A stretch of 64,000 bases of DNA from Streptomyces marinisediminis (GTDB lineage Bacteria > Actinomycetota > Actinomycetes > Streptomycetales > Streptomycetaceae): contig NZ_JAPKFL010000002.1 of assembly GCF_026262575.1 (NCBI RefSeq), positions 124,001 through 188,000 of the forward strand, given 5' to 3'. The position numbers and the translations under genes are program-made. This document shows, piece by piece, positions 63,010-64,000 of the stretch; position 1 is the first letter of the stretch, and the number at the start of each line of letters is the position of its first letter. Under the pieces are notes generated by a model. That model was not told the origin of the DNA and made no database searches. It was given only the letters and a program-made list of their open reading frames with translations.

Positions 63010-63621
63010 TCAACTGATCAGTTGCGTTACGGCGACGTGAGCGAGCACACCAGCGATGACGCCCAGCGCAAGTGCCGTGTGATGTCGTCGCTCAAAAGAG
63101 CTAAGTGGCCCCGTTTCAGGCGTTGGCGTACGGAAATCACTTTCCCCGACCGCGTGGGTTGACGTACGTACCGCCGCCCTGACACCACCCTCGCCGGGCC
63201 TCCGCATGGTGCGCACGAGAAGAAAAATACACAATACCAAAAAGACAGCACCCAGGAAAGCATTGATCGCAACGAACACCACCCGCTGTCCGACCAGTGC
63301 GGCGTATCCCGTGACTCCCGCACCCCATGCTGAACAGTAAGGCGCAATGAAAGACTGCAAAGGTAGTCGAATATCATTCTCGACAACAACCTTGGCGCAA
63401 AGAATAATACCCGGAATCGCCAGCGCCAACCCACCCACCAGGCCAACTGCCCCTCTTGCCAGTCCCACGAGCTGCTCTTCACGAGCAGCAGCACTGACTT
63501 CACAACGCCAGCCGTAGCACTCCTCGCCTGGAAACCCCAGCAGAATACTTGCGACCCCAAGGCAGACCAGTTCAAAACCAGCAACAAGGGCGAACGCAGC
63601 AAAGCTGTGCATTCTTCGCAT
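63010..63621 (-). CDS. Hypothetical membrane protein of low GC
   Basis: A 203-residue protein with four predicted helices: FAAFALVAGFELVCLGVASI, LVGGLALAIPGIILCAKVVV, SAWGAGVTGYAALVGQRVVF with NAFLGAVFLVLCIFLLVRT, and a last one HTALALGVIAGVLAHVAVTQ. A Cys-containing extracytoplasmic loop (EECYGWRCEVSAA) follows helix 1. The ATG at 63621 has AAGG 8 bases before it. Codon use is clearly less GC-biased than in neighbouring genes, pointing to recent acquisition. No family recognised. Confidence 0.6.
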   Translation of the reverse strand: MRRMHSFAAFALVAGFELVCLGVASILLGFPGEECYGWRCEVSAAAREEQLVGLARGAVGLVGGLALAIPGIILCAKVVVENDIRLPLQSFIAPYCSAWGAGVTGYAALVGQRVVFVAINAFLGAVFLVLCIFLLVRTMRRPGEGGVRAAVRTSTHAVGESDFRTPTPETGPLSSFERRHHTALALGVIAGVLAHVAVTQLIS

Positions 63622-64000
63622 CTCACACCTTCGGGTACCGATCAGCCTCAAGCCAGGGCGTTAGGCAGCACGAGAGCGGCACGACAGGTGACCACGAAGC
63701 TCCCGCGCTGCGAGCAGGGAGCGTGGTTACACTACCGCGACGGTCATACATTCCGCCCTCGTAGTCGCCCGTTGAGGAGATGAGTGAGAACGCTCAATCT
63801 CCTCACGTGCTCAAATTCGACCGGGCCATCGCGGACCATCTTTATAGCTCACCACGCGACAATGCTATGGAGAGAGCCAGCGGGGTGCCGTATCGGGACC
63901 GGCGACGCGGCACTACTCGACGCCGGTCGGGCCTTGACACGCGGGGGCTCAGGAGATGCGGGGATGATTCGGAGCCGCATGGCCGCTGGGGTGCGGACGG
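63622..64000 (+). other. Right end of the window, possible partial gene
   Basis: No gene could be called with confidence. A frame open to the window end starts at ATG 63780 (MSENAQSPHVLKFDRAIADH), but GAGGAG directly abuts the ATG, and its later part is Arg-rich and unconvincing. A second short frame starts at ATG 63964 with AGGAG eight bases upstream; only 12 codons are visible. A TTGACA-like box lies at 63935. More sequence to the right would decide. Confidence 0.3.

Noticed and set aside
63964..64000. Start of a new gene at the window edge
   Set aside because: Only 12 codons are visible; the AGGAG site is suggestive but insufficient.

Overview
The window is chromosomal DNA from a high-GC actinomycete, almost certainly a Streptomyces or close relative. 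The evidence is very strong G/C bias at third codon positions, frequent GTG starts, a CebR box and a GlnR box of the Streptomyces type, and the gene order glnA - RDD protein - DUF4191 protein - small protein - lipA - lipB - HTH/TPR regulator, which matches my recollection of the S. coelicolor chromosome. No rRNA, tRNA or CRISPR array was found.

Layout. 0-9.5 kb is core and peripheral metabolism: the 3' end of aceE (pyruvate dehydrogenase E1) with a perfect terminator, a MetP/MetS-type neurotransmitter:sodium symporter pair (MetS is only 45 residues), a WYL regulator, an SDR, and FAD/NAD proteins. 9.5-12.3 kb is a sulfur module: LysR regulator, cysteine dioxygenase-like cupin, YeiH-type exporter. 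12.4-17.7 kb carries a CPBP protease, a LysR regulator and, divergent from it across a LysR-type palindrome, a sdhCAB operon (succinate dehydrogenase/fumarate reductase). 17.5-21.4 kb holds a hydrolase, a SnoaL-fused ECF sigma factor and an aldo/keto reductase. 21.6-24.7 kb is a secreted GH3 enzyme with a near-perfect CebR operator just upstream of its start.

24.8-33.2 kb is a compact biosynthetic locus: a 2145-residue synthetase with the order FAAL - ACP - Cy - A(with inserted Ox) - PCP, a type II thioesterase and an O-methyltransferase. The architecture predicts a fatty acid joined to one Cys/Ser/Thr residue, cyclised and oxidised to a 2-alkyl thiazole or oxazole. This is the best candidate for an undescribed pathway.

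35.4-44.5 kb is an accessory island of visibly lower GC. It has a dead IS3-family element; a divergent locus (WbqC-like, YdcF-like and XRE/TPR on one side; resolvase-like, anti-sigma-type ATPase, unknown protein and a truncated adenosylhomocysteinase-like gene on the other); a relic of a TIR-like protein; and a second XRE regulator with three small overlapping genes. Core synteny resumes at glnA.

44.6-53.7 kb covers nitrogen assimilation (glnA under GlnR) and lipoic acid synthesis (lipB, lipA), which supplies the cofactor of the pyruvate dehydrogenase complex that contains AceE. 53.8-62.6 kb carries a haloalkane dehalogenase-like hydrolase, a NarL-type two-component system, a large membrane-anchored protein, a TetR regulator facing an acyl-CoA synthetase, and an LAETG-sorted excalibur protein. 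The last 1.4 kb is of lower GC and holds a small membrane protein and no confidently called gene after it.
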